Below, one piece after another: positions 6,955-15,486 of a stretch of 64,000 nt of DNA. The translations under genes and the position numbers were made by a program. Numbering within the stretch: the first letter of the stretch is position 1; each line of letters begins with the position of its first letter. Location: the NCBI GenBank assembly GCA_035765415.1, contig DASTXR010000152.1:1-64000 (forward strand). Reading direction: 5' to 3'. The DNA comes from CADEED01 sp035765415 (GTDB lineage Bacteria; Pseudomonadota; Gammaproteobacteria; Steroidobacterales; Steroidobacteraceae). The notes below the pieces were generated by a model that ran no database searches, was not told the origin of the DNA, and saw only the letters and a program-made list of their open reading frames with translations.

Positions 6955-9463
6955 CCGACGAGACCCGCATTCTGTGAAGTCAAACTACTTTCGATTGGCC
7001 GTCAAGGTAACCATGGGTGTGACGGCGATCACACTCGCTGCCGTTTACGCACTGGTCTGCAGTTACATCTATCTCGAGCCGACGCTGCCATCGGTCTCCG
7101 CGATGAAGAACAACGAACTGCAGGTGCCGCTGCGCGTTTATACGAACGCCGGCGAACTGATCGCGCAGATCGGCGAGCAGCGCCGCAATCCGGTGAAGTA
7201 CGAACAGATACCGCTGGTCGTGCGCCAGGCCTTCATCGCCGCCGAGGACGACCGCTTTTTCGAGCATCACGGTTTCGACTGGCAGGGCGTGTTGCGCAGC
7301 CTGTTCGTCAACCTGACGTCGCGGGAAACACAGGGCGGCAGCACCATCACCATGCAGGCGGCGCGCAGCGCATTCCTCACGCAGGATCGCGACTGGCGGC
7401 GAAAGTTGCAGGAGACATTCGTCACCTACCGCCTGGAACGCGAATTTTCCAAGCAGGAAATTCTCGCGCTGTATCTCAACGTGATCTTCTTCGGGCAACG
7501 CGCCTACGGCGTCGCCGCGGCGGCGGAAACGTATTTCGGCAAACAACTCGGCGACCTCACGCTCGGCGAAGCGGCGACGCTCGCCCGCGTACCCCAGTCG
7601 CCCTCGCGCTTCAATCCCATCACCAATCCCGCCGGCGCGGCGGAACGCCGCGGCTACGTGCTGCGCCGCATGCGCGAGCTCGGCTACATCGACGCCGTGG
7701 CGGCCGACGTGGCCTCGAAGGAAGTAGTTAGGGCGAAGGCGCATGGCGCGCTCGCCGACGTCGAAGCCCCGTACATAGCGGAAATGGTGCGCCTCGAAAT
7801 CCTCAAGCGCTTCGGCCCGGCGGCGCAGGACGCCGGTTACAAGGTGTACACCACCATCGATGGCCGCCTGCAACGGGCCGCCAATCGTGCGCTGCGCATC
7901 GGGCTGGTCGACTATTCGCGCAGGCACGGCTGGGGCGGCGCCAACAACAAGGTCGAGCTCACCGGCAGCGAGACCCCGGAGGCTCTCGAAACTTTGCTGG
8001 ATGAATATGGAAGCGTTGGCATCCTGCAGCCGGCCATCGTCATCTCGGTCGCCGAAAAGCAGGCTCGTGTCTACGTCAAGGGATCGGGACTTGCGAGCAT
8101 CGAATGGGCCGGACTTTCCTGGGCGAAACGGCGCGTGTCGGATCTCGCGCTGGGGCCTGAGCCAAAAAGCGCAGGCGAAATCCTCGCGCGCGGCGACGTC
8201 GTCTACGTGGTGCATGAAAAGGCCGACGGCCCCGCCGAGCTGGCGCAGATTCCGGAGGCGGAAAGCGCGCTCGTGGCGCTCGATCCCAACAACGGCGCAA
8301 TCATGTCGCTGGTGGGCGGCTTCGACTACTTCGAAGGACAAGGCAAGTACAACCGCGTGATACAGGCCAAGCGGCAGCCCGGATCCGGGTTCAAGCCGTT
8401 CATGTACGCAGCGGCGATGGCCGGAGAATTCACGCCCTCTTCGATGATTCTCGATGCGCCGATCATCATGGACGATCCAAACCTGGAAGAGGTCTGGCGT
8501 CCGGAGAATTCAGGCGGCGGATTCCGCGGACCGATGCGCTTGCGCGAGGCGCTGGTCCAGTCGCGCAACCTCGTGTCCATTCGGCTGCTGAAGGAGATCG
8601 GGATCCGCACGGTAATCGATTACGTGCAGCATTTCGGATTCACCAGGGAACAGCTGCCGAACAATCTCACGCTTGCGCTTGGCAGCATGGGCGCCACTCC
8701 GCTGGAAGTTGCCACCGGGTTCACGGTGTTCGCGAATGACGGCTTCAAGATCGAGCCTTTCTACATCGATCGCATTGAAGGCCCGGCGGGACAGATCGTC
8801 TATTCCGCCGAGCCGCGAACGGTGTGCGCGGAGTGCGCACAGCCGATCCTGGCCGTGTCGGAGGCGGAGCGGGCCAAGATCGCCGAGGTGAGCGCGACCA
8901 TCGTTCCGCCCACGCCGCTGGCTCCCGGGGCGCGCCGGACACAACCTGCCGAGCGCGTGATCTCGCCGCAGGTGTCGTTCCTCATGAACGACATCATGAA
9001 AGACGTCATCACGCGCGGCACCGGCCGACGCGCGCTGGCGCTCGGACGGTCGGATCTGCGCGGCAAGACGGGCACCACCAACGCGTCGGTCGACACGTGG
9101 TTCAACGGTTTCAACGACAGTCTCGTGGCCAGCGTGTGGGTGGGCGCCGACGACAACCGGCCACTCGGTGAGCTGGAAGAAGGCGCACGCACCGCGGTAC
9201 CTATATGGGTGGACTTCATGCGCGAAGCGCTGCGCGGCGTGCCGGAAAAGCCGCGGACGATTCCCGAAGGCATCGTCGAAATGAAGATCAATGCGCGCAC
9301 CGGCGGCACGCGCAACGCCGACGAGGATCCGGTGTTCGAATATTTTCGCGTTGACAAACTGCCTACTGAGGAAGGTTATATAGGCGACCCGGGACTGGGC
9401 ACGCAGGACATCGATCCCGCTTCACCTGACACGCCGCAGAGTGGCACCGATCCGATCTTCTGA
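6929..9463 (+). CDS. mrcA: Penicillin-binding protein 1A (bifunctional class A PBP)
   Basis: Inner-membrane enzyme that polymerises lipid II (glycosyltransferase) and cross-links peptides (transpeptidase). After one N-terminal transmembrane helix comes a GT51 domain with the catalytic-Glu motif AFIAAEDDRFFEHHG and the family signature GGSTITMQ. An OB-like insert follows, then the transpeptidase with SGFK (SxxK), SRN (SxN) and KTGTTN (KTG). At 844 residues it is close to E. coli PBP1A. The start is uncertain: ATG 6929 lacks a ribosome site and lies in the riboswitch promoter region; GTG 6974 would give a protein starting like E. coli PBP1A; ATG 7013 follows AAGG but loses the charged N-terminus. 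A divergent pilM neighbour is common in gammaproteobacteria. Confidence 0.97.
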   Translation: MHTAKSHRNRRDPHSVKSNYFRLAVKVTMGVTAITLAAVYALVCSYIYLEPTLPSVSAMKNNELQVPLRVYTNAGELIAQIGEQRRNPVKYEQIPLVVRQAFIAAEDDRFFEHHGFDWQGVLRSLFVNLTSRETQGGSTITMQAARSAFLTQDRDWRRKLQETFVTYRLEREFSKQEILALYLNVIFFGQRAYGVAAAAETYFGKQLGDLTLGEAATLARVPQSPSRFNPITNPAGAAERRGYVLRRMRELGYIDAVAADVASKEVVRAKAHGALADVEAPYIAEMVRLEILKRFGPAAQDAGYKVYTTIDGRLQRAANRALRIGLVDYSRRHGWGGANNKVELTGSETPEALETLLDEYGSVGILQPAIVISVAEKQARVYVKGSGLASIEWAGLSWAKRRVSDLALGPEPKSAGEILARGDVVYVVHEKADGPAELAQIPEAESALVALDPNNGAIMSLVGGFDYFEGQGKYNRVIQAKRQPGSGFKPFMYAAAMAGEFTPSSMILDAPIIMDDPNLEEVWRPENSGGGFRGPMRLREALVQSRNLVSIRLLKEIGIRTVIDYVQHFGFTREQLPNNLTLALGSMGATPLEVATGFTVFANDGFKIEPFYIDRIEGPAGQIVYSAEPRTVCAECAQPILAVSEAERAKIAEVSATIVPPTPLAPGARRTQPAERVISPQVSFLMNDIMKDVITRGTGRRALALGRSDLRGKTGTTNASVDTWFNGFNDSLVASVWVGADDNRPLGELEEGARTAVPIWVDFMREALRGVPEKPRTIPEGIVEMKINARTGGTRNADEDPVFEYFRVDKLPTEEGYIGDPGLGTQDIDPASPDTPQSGTDPIF

Positions 9464-9466
9464 CAC

Positions 9467-10093
9467 ATGAAGAAACTGCCTCCACGTGCGGAGAACCTGC
9501 GGCGCGCGCTGGCGCAGGAAGCCGCACGCATCATGTCCGAGCATGGCATCCGCGATTTCCTCACCGCCAAGCGCAAGGCGGCGGAACGTTTCGGTGTTAC
9601 CGACGGATCAGTGCTGCCGAAGAATCGCGAGATCGAGGACGCTCTTGCCGAGTACCACCGCCTGTTCGGCGGTACCAAACACGGCGAGACGCTCGCGGGC
9701 CAGCGCAATGCCGCGCTGTCCGCCATGCAGATGCTCGCGGATTTCGAGCCGCGCCTGGTGGGCTCCGTGCTCGCCGGCACAGCGACGGAACACAACGACA
9801 TCCAGCTGCACCTGTTCGCGGAGCGTGCCGAGTCCATCACCTTCAAGCTCATCGATCTCGGCATCGATCACGAGGTGGTGGAACGGCGGGTGCGCTACGG
9901 CGCGGATCGCGTCGTCGCCTATCCCGGCGTGCATTTCGAATTCGAAGATCACGTGGTGGATGCCACGGTGTTTCCGGTCGACGGAATCCGGCAGGCGCCG
10001 GTCAGCCCGGTGGATGGCAAACCGATGCGCCGCATCGACGCCGACGAGCTGGAAGTGTTGTTGGACGCCGAGAACGCACCAGCCGCGCAGTGA
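9467..10093 (+). CDS. Predicted nucleotidyltransferase-fold protein
   Basis: The 208-residue protein begins 3 bp after mrcA and is surely co-transcribed with it. The N-terminal half is helical and basic. The centre holds GSVLAGTATEHNDIQLHLF (about 104-122), which resembles the GSx...DxD pattern of minimal nucleotidyltransferases, with a possible further acidic residue in HVVDATVF (about 160). No substrate can be named. It looks like a conserved hypothetical protein of gammaproteobacteria rather than a recent acquisition. Confidence 0.75.
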   Translation: MKKLPPRAENLRRALAQEAARIMSEHGIRDFLTAKRKAAERFGVTDGSVLPKNREIEDALAEYHRLFGGTKHGETLAGQRNAALSAMQMLADFEPRLVGSVLAGTATEHNDIQLHLFAERAESITFKLIDLGIDHEVVERRVRYGADRVVAYPGVHFEFEDHVVDATVFPVDGIRQAPVSPVDGKPMRRIDADELEVLLDAENAPAAQ

Positions 10094-10111
10094 GCGCGGC
10101 TTGGCGCAGCG

Positions 10112-11407
10112 TCAACGGCTGCCGATATCCTGGTAGTCGCGTTTCGTCGGCCCGGTATAGAGCTGACGCGGACGTCCGATGCGCATGGCCGGGTCGGAAA
10201 TCATTTCCTGCCAGTGCGCCACCCAGCCGACGGTGCGCGCGATCGCGAACATCACCGTGAACATGGACCGCGGAATGCCCAGCGCGGAATAGATGATGCC
10301 CGAGTAGAAATCGACGTTCGGGTAGAGCTTGCGCGCGACGAAGTATTCGTCCTTGAGCGCGGCCTCTTCCAGGCGCTGCGCCAGCTCGAGCAACGGATTG
10401 TCCTGCTTGCCTAACTTCTGCAGGACCTTGTGGCACATGTCGCGAATGATCTTCGCGCGCGGGTCGAAGTTCTTGTAGACGCGATGACCGAAACCCATGA
10501 GGCGGAAGTGGCTGCTCTTGTCCTTGGCCATCGCCAGGTATTTCGGGATCTGGTCGGCGGTGCCGATTTCCTCGAGCATCTCGAGCACGGCTTCGTTGGC
10601 GCCGCCGTGTGCCGGACCCCAAAGCGCGGAAACACCCGCCGAGATCGCGGCGTAGGGATTCGCGCCGGTCGAGCCCGCAAGGCGCACTGTCGACGTGCTC
10701 GCGTTCTGCTCGTGATCGGCATGCAGCACGAACAGCAGGTCGAGCGCTTCGGCAGCGACCGGATCGACCTTGTACGGCTCGCAAGGCACCGCGAAGAACA
10801 TGTGCAGCATGTTCGCGCAGTAGGAAAGATCGTTGCGCGGATAGACGAACGGCTGGCCGAGCGAATGTTTGTATGCCGCGGCCGCGATGGTGGGCAGCTT
10901 GGCGACGATGCGATGCGCGAAGATCTCGCGGTGGCGCGGGTTATGGATGTCCATCGAGTCGTGATAGAACGCCGACATCGAAGCCACCACCGCCGACACC
11001 ATGGCCATGGGGTGCGCGTTGTGATGGAAGCCGCCGAAGAACCGCAGCAGCGATTCGTTGATCATCGTGTGATTGCGGATGCTGTGCTCGAACTGTTCGA
11101 GCTGCGATTTGTTCGGCAGATCGCCGTTCAGCAGTAGATAGCAGACCTCGATGAACGAGCTCTTCGCGGCGAGCTGCTCGATCGGGTAGCCGCGATGCGT
11201 GAGCACCCCGGCGTCGCCGTCGATATAGGTGATCTTGCTTTCGACCGCGGCGGTCGCGCCATAACCGGGATCGAACGTGAAAGCGCCGAATTCCTTGACC
11301 ATCGGCCCGATGTCGACGACGGACGGACCCACAGTGCCAGATCTGACGGGGAGCACGGCCTTCTTGCCGGTGGCGGGATCGAGGAGTTCGAGTTTGGTAT
11401 CAGGCAT
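10112..11407 (-). CDS. gltA: Citrate synthase
   Basis: Condenses acetyl-CoA with oxaloacetate to citrate at the entry of the TCA cycle. This is the type II (hexameric, proteobacterial) form: the three catalytic residues lie in HADHEQNAS (His), GFGHRVYKNFDPRA (His) and VDFYSGIIYSALGIP (Asp). I chose ATG 11407 (MPDTKLELLD, 431 residues) because it matches family length; an in-frame TTG at 11425 would add six residues. It converges with the nucleotidyltransferase-like gene, leaving only 18 bp and no obvious terminator. Confidence 0.97.
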   Translation of the reverse strand: MPDTKLELLDPATGKKAVLPVRSGTVGPSVVDIGPMVKEFGAFTFDPGYGATAAVESKITYIDGDAGVLTHRGYPIEQLAAKSSFIEVCYLLLNGDLPNKSQLEQFEHSIRNHTMINESLLRFFGGFHHNAHPMAMVSAVVASMSAFYHDSMDIHNPRHREIFAHRIVAKLPTIAAAAYKHSLGQPFVYPRNDLSYCANMLHMFFAVPCEPYKVDPVAAEALDLLFVLHADHEQNASTSTVRLAGSTGANPYAAISAGVSALWGPAHGGANEAVLEMLEEIGTADQIPKYLAMAKDKSSHFRLMGFGHRVYKNFDPRAKIIRDMCHKVLQKLGKQDNPLLELAQRLEEAALKDEYFVARKLYPNVDFYSGIIYSALGIPRSMFTVMFAIARTVGWVAHWQEMISDPAMRIGRPRQLYTGPTKRDYQDIGSR

Positions 11408-11523
11408 TACGGAGAGGCCCTGCAAGGAGCGTCGAGTGGCACGAGGGATATCGATACGAGCCTTACACGGCCCGCGAATGGAATCAAGGCAACGACCGCG
11501 CGTATGTGTGCTTGTCGAGTACG

Positions 11524-12999
11524 CTACTCGACTATCTTGAACAGCTGGCCGGGTTGTGGCCGCTTGTTCGGATACATCGCGTTGATCAGCTCGAGCGCCT
11601 CTTTCTTGAATTTGTCTTCGGGCATGTCGGCTGCGTAATCGGACAGCTTGCTCGATTCGGTGGCCTTCACCACCTTGATGCGATACGGCTCGGCGAGGGG
11701 AAACTCCGATGGCTTCAGTCCGCGCAGAGTCAGCATCGTCGACTTGATGACGCCGTCGACCTCGGGCACACCTTGCAGCGCCGAGCGACTGGCGCCCGCG
11801 AAGATGAAGGCGCTCTGGTTGCGATAGATGACGGCCCAGCGCACGGGGCCGGTGCCGTTGTCGATTGGCGATCCGGTGCGCGCCACCACCGAATAACCCT
11901 CACCGTCGGCAGTGGTGAGAGGCTCACCTTTGAACGTGGATTGACCTTTGAGCTTGGTGAGCAGGAATTCGCGCGGCGCCTGCTTCTCGGGCTTGGCTTC
12001 GACCAGCACCTGCATGATCGCGTCTTTCTTCGGCGTGAACGCGATCAGGCGATCGCGCGCATTCTCGATGGTCCAGCCGCGCGGAAACGCGAGCGTGATG
12101 CCCATGTCCGCGTGATAGAACCGGTTGTCGCGCACCACACCCTGAGCCTTGCTGGTTCCGTACGCGATGCCGTTGATGGTCTTCAGGTATTCATCGTGCC
12201 GCTCGAGCCAGCCTTCGGGCGGCGCGTCCTTGATGTTCGCCGCACCTTTGGCAGCTTGCACGGCGCGCTGATCGGGACTCGGATGGCTGGAGAAGACGCC
12301 GTGATACAGGCGCGGCTCGCGACCTTCTTCCGCGGCACGCTGGCGCTCGAATTTTTCACCTGCCTGGAACATGGTGAACACGTTGCCGATCGACTCCGGG
12401 TTGTAGCCGGCCTTCACCATGTATTTCATGCCCAGTCGATCCGCTTCCATCTCGTTTTCGCGACCGTAGCCACTCATCCACGCCTGTGCGCCGATGTTGG
12501 CGAGCTGACCGATCGCGTTGGAACCGGTGAGGATGGCGGCCGCCATCGCGCCGAGTGAGGCGGCCATGCCGCGCGTCTGCCGGCGTGCGGGATGCCGCGC
12601 GGTGATGTGACCGATCTCGTGTCCGAGCACGCCCGCGAGCTCGGCTTCGGAGTTGAGGTTTACGAGCAGGCCGCGATTCACGTACACGTTGCAGCAGCCC
12701 GTGGTGAAGGCGTTGATGCCTTCGTCGTCGATGACGAAGAATTTGAATTCCTCGTTGGGCAGGTCGCTCGCCAGCGCCAGCCGCTGGCCGACGATGCTCA
12801 CGTATTCCTGGGTGGCCTGGTCGTCATAGAGACCCAGCGCCTTGACGATTTCCTGGTGATGCTTCTGGGTGGTCTTCTTTTCGCCTTCCCACGAACCCAT
12901 GACCACGTTTTTCCCACCCGTCGCCGGGTTGCTTCCACACGCGTTCAGGAGCACGCAGGTGGCCGCGATGAGGAGGGGAAATAGCCGAGTGCACTTCAT
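11524..12999 (-). CDS. M48-family metalloprotease lipoprotein (BepA/LoiP-like)
   Basis: Predicted periplasmic, membrane-anchored zinc protease for envelope quality control. Its 491 residues start with a lipoprotein signal (VLLNAC, Cys at 21). The M48 domain covers about 55-270 with the zinc motif HEIGH and the distal metal ligand region ENEMEADRLGMKYM. GVFSSHPSPDQR is the conserved substrate-side His. The C-terminal 200 residues (FYHADMGITLAFPRGW onward) form a separate domain seen in long M48 lipoproteins rather than the TPR repeats of BepA. It stands alone between gltA and rpmE. Confidence 0.9.
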   Translation of the reverse strand: MKCTRLFPLLIAATCVLLNACGSNPATGGKNVVMGSWEGEKKTTQKHHQEIVKALGLYDDQATQEYVSIVGQRLALASDLPNEEFKFFVIDDEGINAFTTGCCNVYVNRGLLVNLNSEAELAGVLGHEIGHITARHPARRQTRGMAASLGAMAAAILTGSNAIGQLANIGAQAWMSGYGRENEMEADRLGMKYMVKAGYNPESIGNVFTMFQAGEKFERQRAAEEGREPRLYHGVFSSHPSPDQRAVQAAKGAANIKDAPPEGWLERHDEYLKTINGIAYGTSKAQGVVRDNRFYHADMGITLAFPRGWTIENARDRLIAFTPKKDAIMQVLVEAKPEKQAPREFLLTKLKGQSTFKGEPLTTADGEGYSVVARTGSPIDNGTGPVRWAVIYRNQSAFIFAGASRSALQGVPEVDGVIKSTMLTLRGLKPSEFPLAEPYRIKVVKATESSKLSDYAADMPEDKFKKEALELINAMYPNKRPQPGQLFKIVE

Positions 13000-13090
13000 T
13001 TTGTGTAGCTCTCCGCAGACGGGCCGAGCTCGTATTTAACTACGATATGGCGTCACGACAACAAGTTCCGGGAAGCGCCACCCGGCAAAG

Positions 13091-13114
13091 CAAAAAGGCG
13101 CCCTGAGGCGCCTT
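13091..13114 (-). terminator. Rho-independent terminator of rpmE
   Basis: AAGGCGCC and GGCGCCTT form a perfect 8-bp stem with a CTGA loop. On the minus strand it is followed by a run of five T residues (13092-13096 on the plus strand are A). It lies about 30 bp after the rpmE stop. Confidence 0.9.
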
Positions 13115-13145
13115 CTTGAGTGGCACTGGATGCCCGGAAAGTTCG

Positions 13146-13358
13146 TTAGCGCGTCGAAGCGGCCGCGTACTTCTTGCGGAACTTGTCGACGCGGCCTGCG
13201 GTGTCCAGGATCTTCTGCTTGCCGGTATAGAACGGGTGGCAGCTGGCGCAGACTTCGACCTGAAGGTCGTGTCCCAGAGTCGATCGCGTCTTGAACGCGT
13301 TCCCGCAGCTGCAGGTCACGGCGATTTCTTTGTATTCAGGATGCGTATCGGCTTTCAT
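13146..13358 (-). CDS. rpmE: 50S ribosomal protein L31 (zinc-binding form)
   Basis: Ribosomal protein of the large subunit, 70 residues. It starts MKADTHPEYKEI and keeps the cysteines of the zinc-type form (TCSCGNAF and CASCHPFYTGKQK), so it is the C+ paralogue and not the zinc-free RpmE2. It is monocistronic, with a promoter at 13413-13441 and its own terminator at 13091-13114. Confidence 0.97.
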   Translation of the reverse strand: MKADTHPEYKEIAVTCSCGNAFKTRSTLGHDLQVEVCASCHPFYTGKQKILDTAGRVDKFRKKYAAASTR

Positions 13359-13412
13359 GGTTCTCTCTATCCGGACGGTCTTTGCCGGCCGGTCACAAGA
13401 AAAAGGGCGCGC

Positions 13413-13441
13413 AGTCTAGCGGGCCAGTTGTGGGTTCTCAA
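13413..13441 (-). promoter_or_regulatory. Candidate sigma-70 promoter of rpmE
   Basis: On the minus strand TTGAGA (13436-13441) and TAGACT (13413-13418) are spaced by exactly 17 bp, predicting a start near 13406 and a leader of about 48 nt. A pair of DnaA boxes lies about 20 bp upstream of the -35. Confidence 0.55.
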
Positions 13442-13461
13442 GCTCAAATTCCAAGGCGGCG

Positions 13462-13484
13462 TTATCCACAGAATTTGTGGATAA
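13462..13484. promoter_or_regulatory. Inverted pair of perfect DnaA boxes
   Basis: TTATCCACA (13462-13470) and its exact inverse TGTGGATAA (13476-13484) are separated by GAATT. Both match the strict DnaA-box consensus. The surrounding 344-bp gap between rpmE and hemW (13359-13702) holds no credible gene; its middle (about 13545-13600) is AT-richer than the neighbourhood. With only two boxes and no dnaA/dnaN/gidA neighbours, a DnaA-regulated promoter or DnaA-titrating site is more likely than the origin itself. Confidence 0.7.
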
Positions 13485-13670
13485 CTCTGTGAGTAGCTGC
13501 TAATCCCGGCAACGAAACCGCTGCGAACTGCGCAAAACCGTTAGCTTGGTCAAATAATGACCATCGTATTAAAGGCATTTAAATCAATGGGCTACAGTGT
13601 GTTTGTAGTGCAACAGGATTGAAACCTGCCGTAATACCTTTGTTTACGCGCCCGTAAGGGGGCATCTGTG

Positions 13671-13695
13671 AATAAAAGCGCCCGTTCACAGGGCG
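13671..13695 (-). terminator. Rho-independent terminator of the hemW operon
   Basis: CGCCC (13679-13683) and GGGCG (13691-13695) can pair around a 7-nt loop; on the minus strand the stem is followed by C and then TTTTATT. It lies 8 bp after the hemW stop. Confidence 0.65.
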
Positions 13696-13702
13696 GCGAA
13701 GG

Positions 13703-14863
13703 TCAGCGAGCCGCAGTTTCCGGCGTCGGCGGCAGCAGTTCGACGAGTATGTCGTTGAGAAATCGGAACCCTTTCGCCGTCGCGCGCCAGCGCTTCGAAC
13801 CGCGTTCCACCAGGCCCCGGACCACGAGTGGCGCCAATGCACGTTCGAGCACCTCGACAGGCAATCCTGTCCGGGATTCGAACATCTCGTCGTCGAAGCC
13901 ATGCACCAGCCGAAAGCCATTCATGGCGAACTCGAACGGAAGTTCGGCGTTCGGAATCTGCTTTCTGACCAGGGCGCCTGGTGCGGCAGCCAGATAGCGC
14001 CGTGGCTCGCGAGTCTGCTGCGTGCGCACGGCGAAACCACTAGCGGGAATCGAAAGCTTGCCATGTGCTCCCGCGCCTATGCCGATGTAGTCGCCGAAGG
14101 TCCAGTAGTTGAGGTTGTGAACGCATCGCGCGCCGGCGCGCGCGTAGCCGGACACCTCGTATTGCTCGAATCCCGCTTCCTCGAGTGAATGAAGGCAGCG
14201 CTGCAGCATGTCTTCGACGATTTCATCCGCGGGTTGCACGGGCGGTGCGGCCGCGAACTGCGTGCCCGGCTCGATGGTGAGGTGATACTGCGACAGATGC
14301 GCCGGATTGAGCGTGAGCGCGGCGCGCAGATCCGCCTGTGCTTCCGCCGCAGTCTGTCCCGGAAGTGCGTACATCAGGTCGAGGTTGAAGTTGGCGAGGC
14401 CGGCGGCGTGCAACTCTTCGGCGGCGCGACGCGTCTCGTCGGCGGAATGGATGCGGCCCAGCAATTTCAGCTGGCGCTCATCGAAACTCTGCGCGCCGAG
14501 CGAAACCCGCGTAACGCCGGCCGCACGATACTCGGCGAAGCGCCCGCGCTCGATGGTGCCCGGATTTGCTTCGAGCGTGACTTCGATGTCGCCGGCGAAA
14601 CCCAGACGCATGCGCGCGTGTTCGATGACCCGTCCAATGGCCGAGGGCGCGAACAGGCTGGGCGTTCCGCCGCCCAGAAAGATGCTCGTCAGCGGCCGTG
14701 CGTCGAGATCCTCGATCTGCGCGTCGAAATCGCGCAGAAGTGTCTCGACGTAGCGTTGCTCCGGCAGCTCATCGCGCAGGGTGTACGAATTGAAATCGCA
14801 ATACGGGCACTTCTGCACGCACCAGGGGAAGTGCGCATACAACGCGAGCGGCGGCGTTTTCAT
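13703..14863 (-). CDS. hemW: Radical SAM heme chaperone HemW
   Basis: Formerly called oxygen-independent coproporphyrinogen III oxidase-like; HemW binds heme and delivers it to respiratory enzymes. The radical SAM cluster motif is CVQKCPYC (CxxxCxxC, residues 15-22), followed by FLGGGTPSL, and the C-terminal HemN-like domain is present. At 386 residues it is family length. True HemN has a fourth Cys (CxxxCxxCxC); here that place is FNSY, which marks HemW. It overlaps rdgB by four bases, and the rdgB-hemW pairing is widespread in proteobacteria. Confidence 0.95.
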   Translation of the reverse strand: MKTPPLALYAHFPWCVQKCPYCDFNSYTLRDELPEQRYVETLLRDFDAQIEDLDARPLTSIFLGGGTPSLFAPSAIGRVIEHARMRLGFAGDIEVTLEANPGTIERGRFAEYRAAGVTRVSLGAQSFDERQLKLLGRIHSADETRRAAEELHAAGLANFNLDLMYALPGQTAAEAQADLRAALTLNPAHLSQYHLTIEPGTQFAAAPPVQPADEIVEDMLQRCLHSLEEAGFEQYEVSGYARAGARCVHNLNYWTFGDYIGIGAGAHGKLSIPASGFAVRTQQTREPRRYLAAAPGALVRKQIPNAELPFEFAMNGFRLVHGFDDEMFESRTGLPVEVLERALAPLVVRGLVERGSKRWRATAKGFRFLNDILVELLPPTPETAAR

Positions 14864-15468
14864 CCGCGTGCCCGGGCGTCGAGCTGCGCGAGAAAGGCAC
14901 GCGAGGCCTGGCCGCGATGGCAGCGCTGGTTGCGTTCTTCGGCCGGCATTTCGGCCGCGGTGCGCGAATCGCCGCGAGGAATGAATATCGGGTCGTAACC
15001 GAAACCGCCGGTGCCGCGTGGAACCGTGGCGATGGCGCCTTCCCAGACCCCCTCGCCGACCAGCGGCGCGGGATCATTCGCGTCGACCAGGAACACGATG
15101 ATGCTTCGATATCGCGCGGTGCGATTCATGGTCGGCACGTTCTCGAGCTCCAGCAGCATCTTGCGGAGATTCTGATCGTCGCTGGCGCCCTCACCGGCGT
15201 AACGCGCGGAATAGAGCCCCGGCCGGCCGCCCAGCGCGTCCACTTCGATTCCGGAGTCATCGGCGATCGCCGGCAGTCCAGTGAGGCGTGCGGCATTGCG
15301 TGCCTTGAGCAACGAATTCTCCAGGAAGGTGCCGCCGGTTTCCGGAGGCGGCTCGATGCCGAAATCCGACTGCCGCACCAGTTCCAGGCCCGACGCACCT
15401 AACAACTCGGAAAACTGGCGCAACTTGCCGGGATTGCCGGTGGCGAGCACCACTCGCTGAGCCCGCAT
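14860..15468 (-). CDS. rdgB: dITP/XTP pyrophosphatase (HAM1/RdgB)
   Basis: House-cleaning enzyme that hydrolyses ITP, dITP and XTP to monophosphates. Its 202 residues begin with the substrate-binding SxxNxxK-type phrase LATGNPGKLRQF, then have ADDSGIEVDALGGRPGLYSARYAG (Asp base of catalysis) and the C-terminal GFGYDPIF with SHRGQA-type closing (here RCHRGQASRAF). It follows rph by 18 bp and overlaps hemW. Confidence 0.96.
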   Translation of the reverse strand: MRAQRVVLATGNPGKLRQFSELLGASGLELVRQSDFGIEPPPETGGTFLENSLLKARNAARLTGLPAIADDSGIEVDALGGRPGLYSARYAGEGASDDQNLRKMLLELENVPTMNRTARYRSIIVFLVDANDPAPLVGEGVWEGAIATVPRGTGGFGYDPIFIPRGDSRTAAEMPAEERNQRCHRGQASRAFLAQLDARARG

Positions 15469-15486
15469 GAGCGTTGCGTCGGCCGC

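Noticed and set aside
13359..13702. Chromosomal origin at the DnaA-box pair
   Set aside because: Only two boxes, no clustered 13-mers that I can see, and none of dnaA, dnaN, gidA or rpmH nearby; a local DnaA site is more likely.
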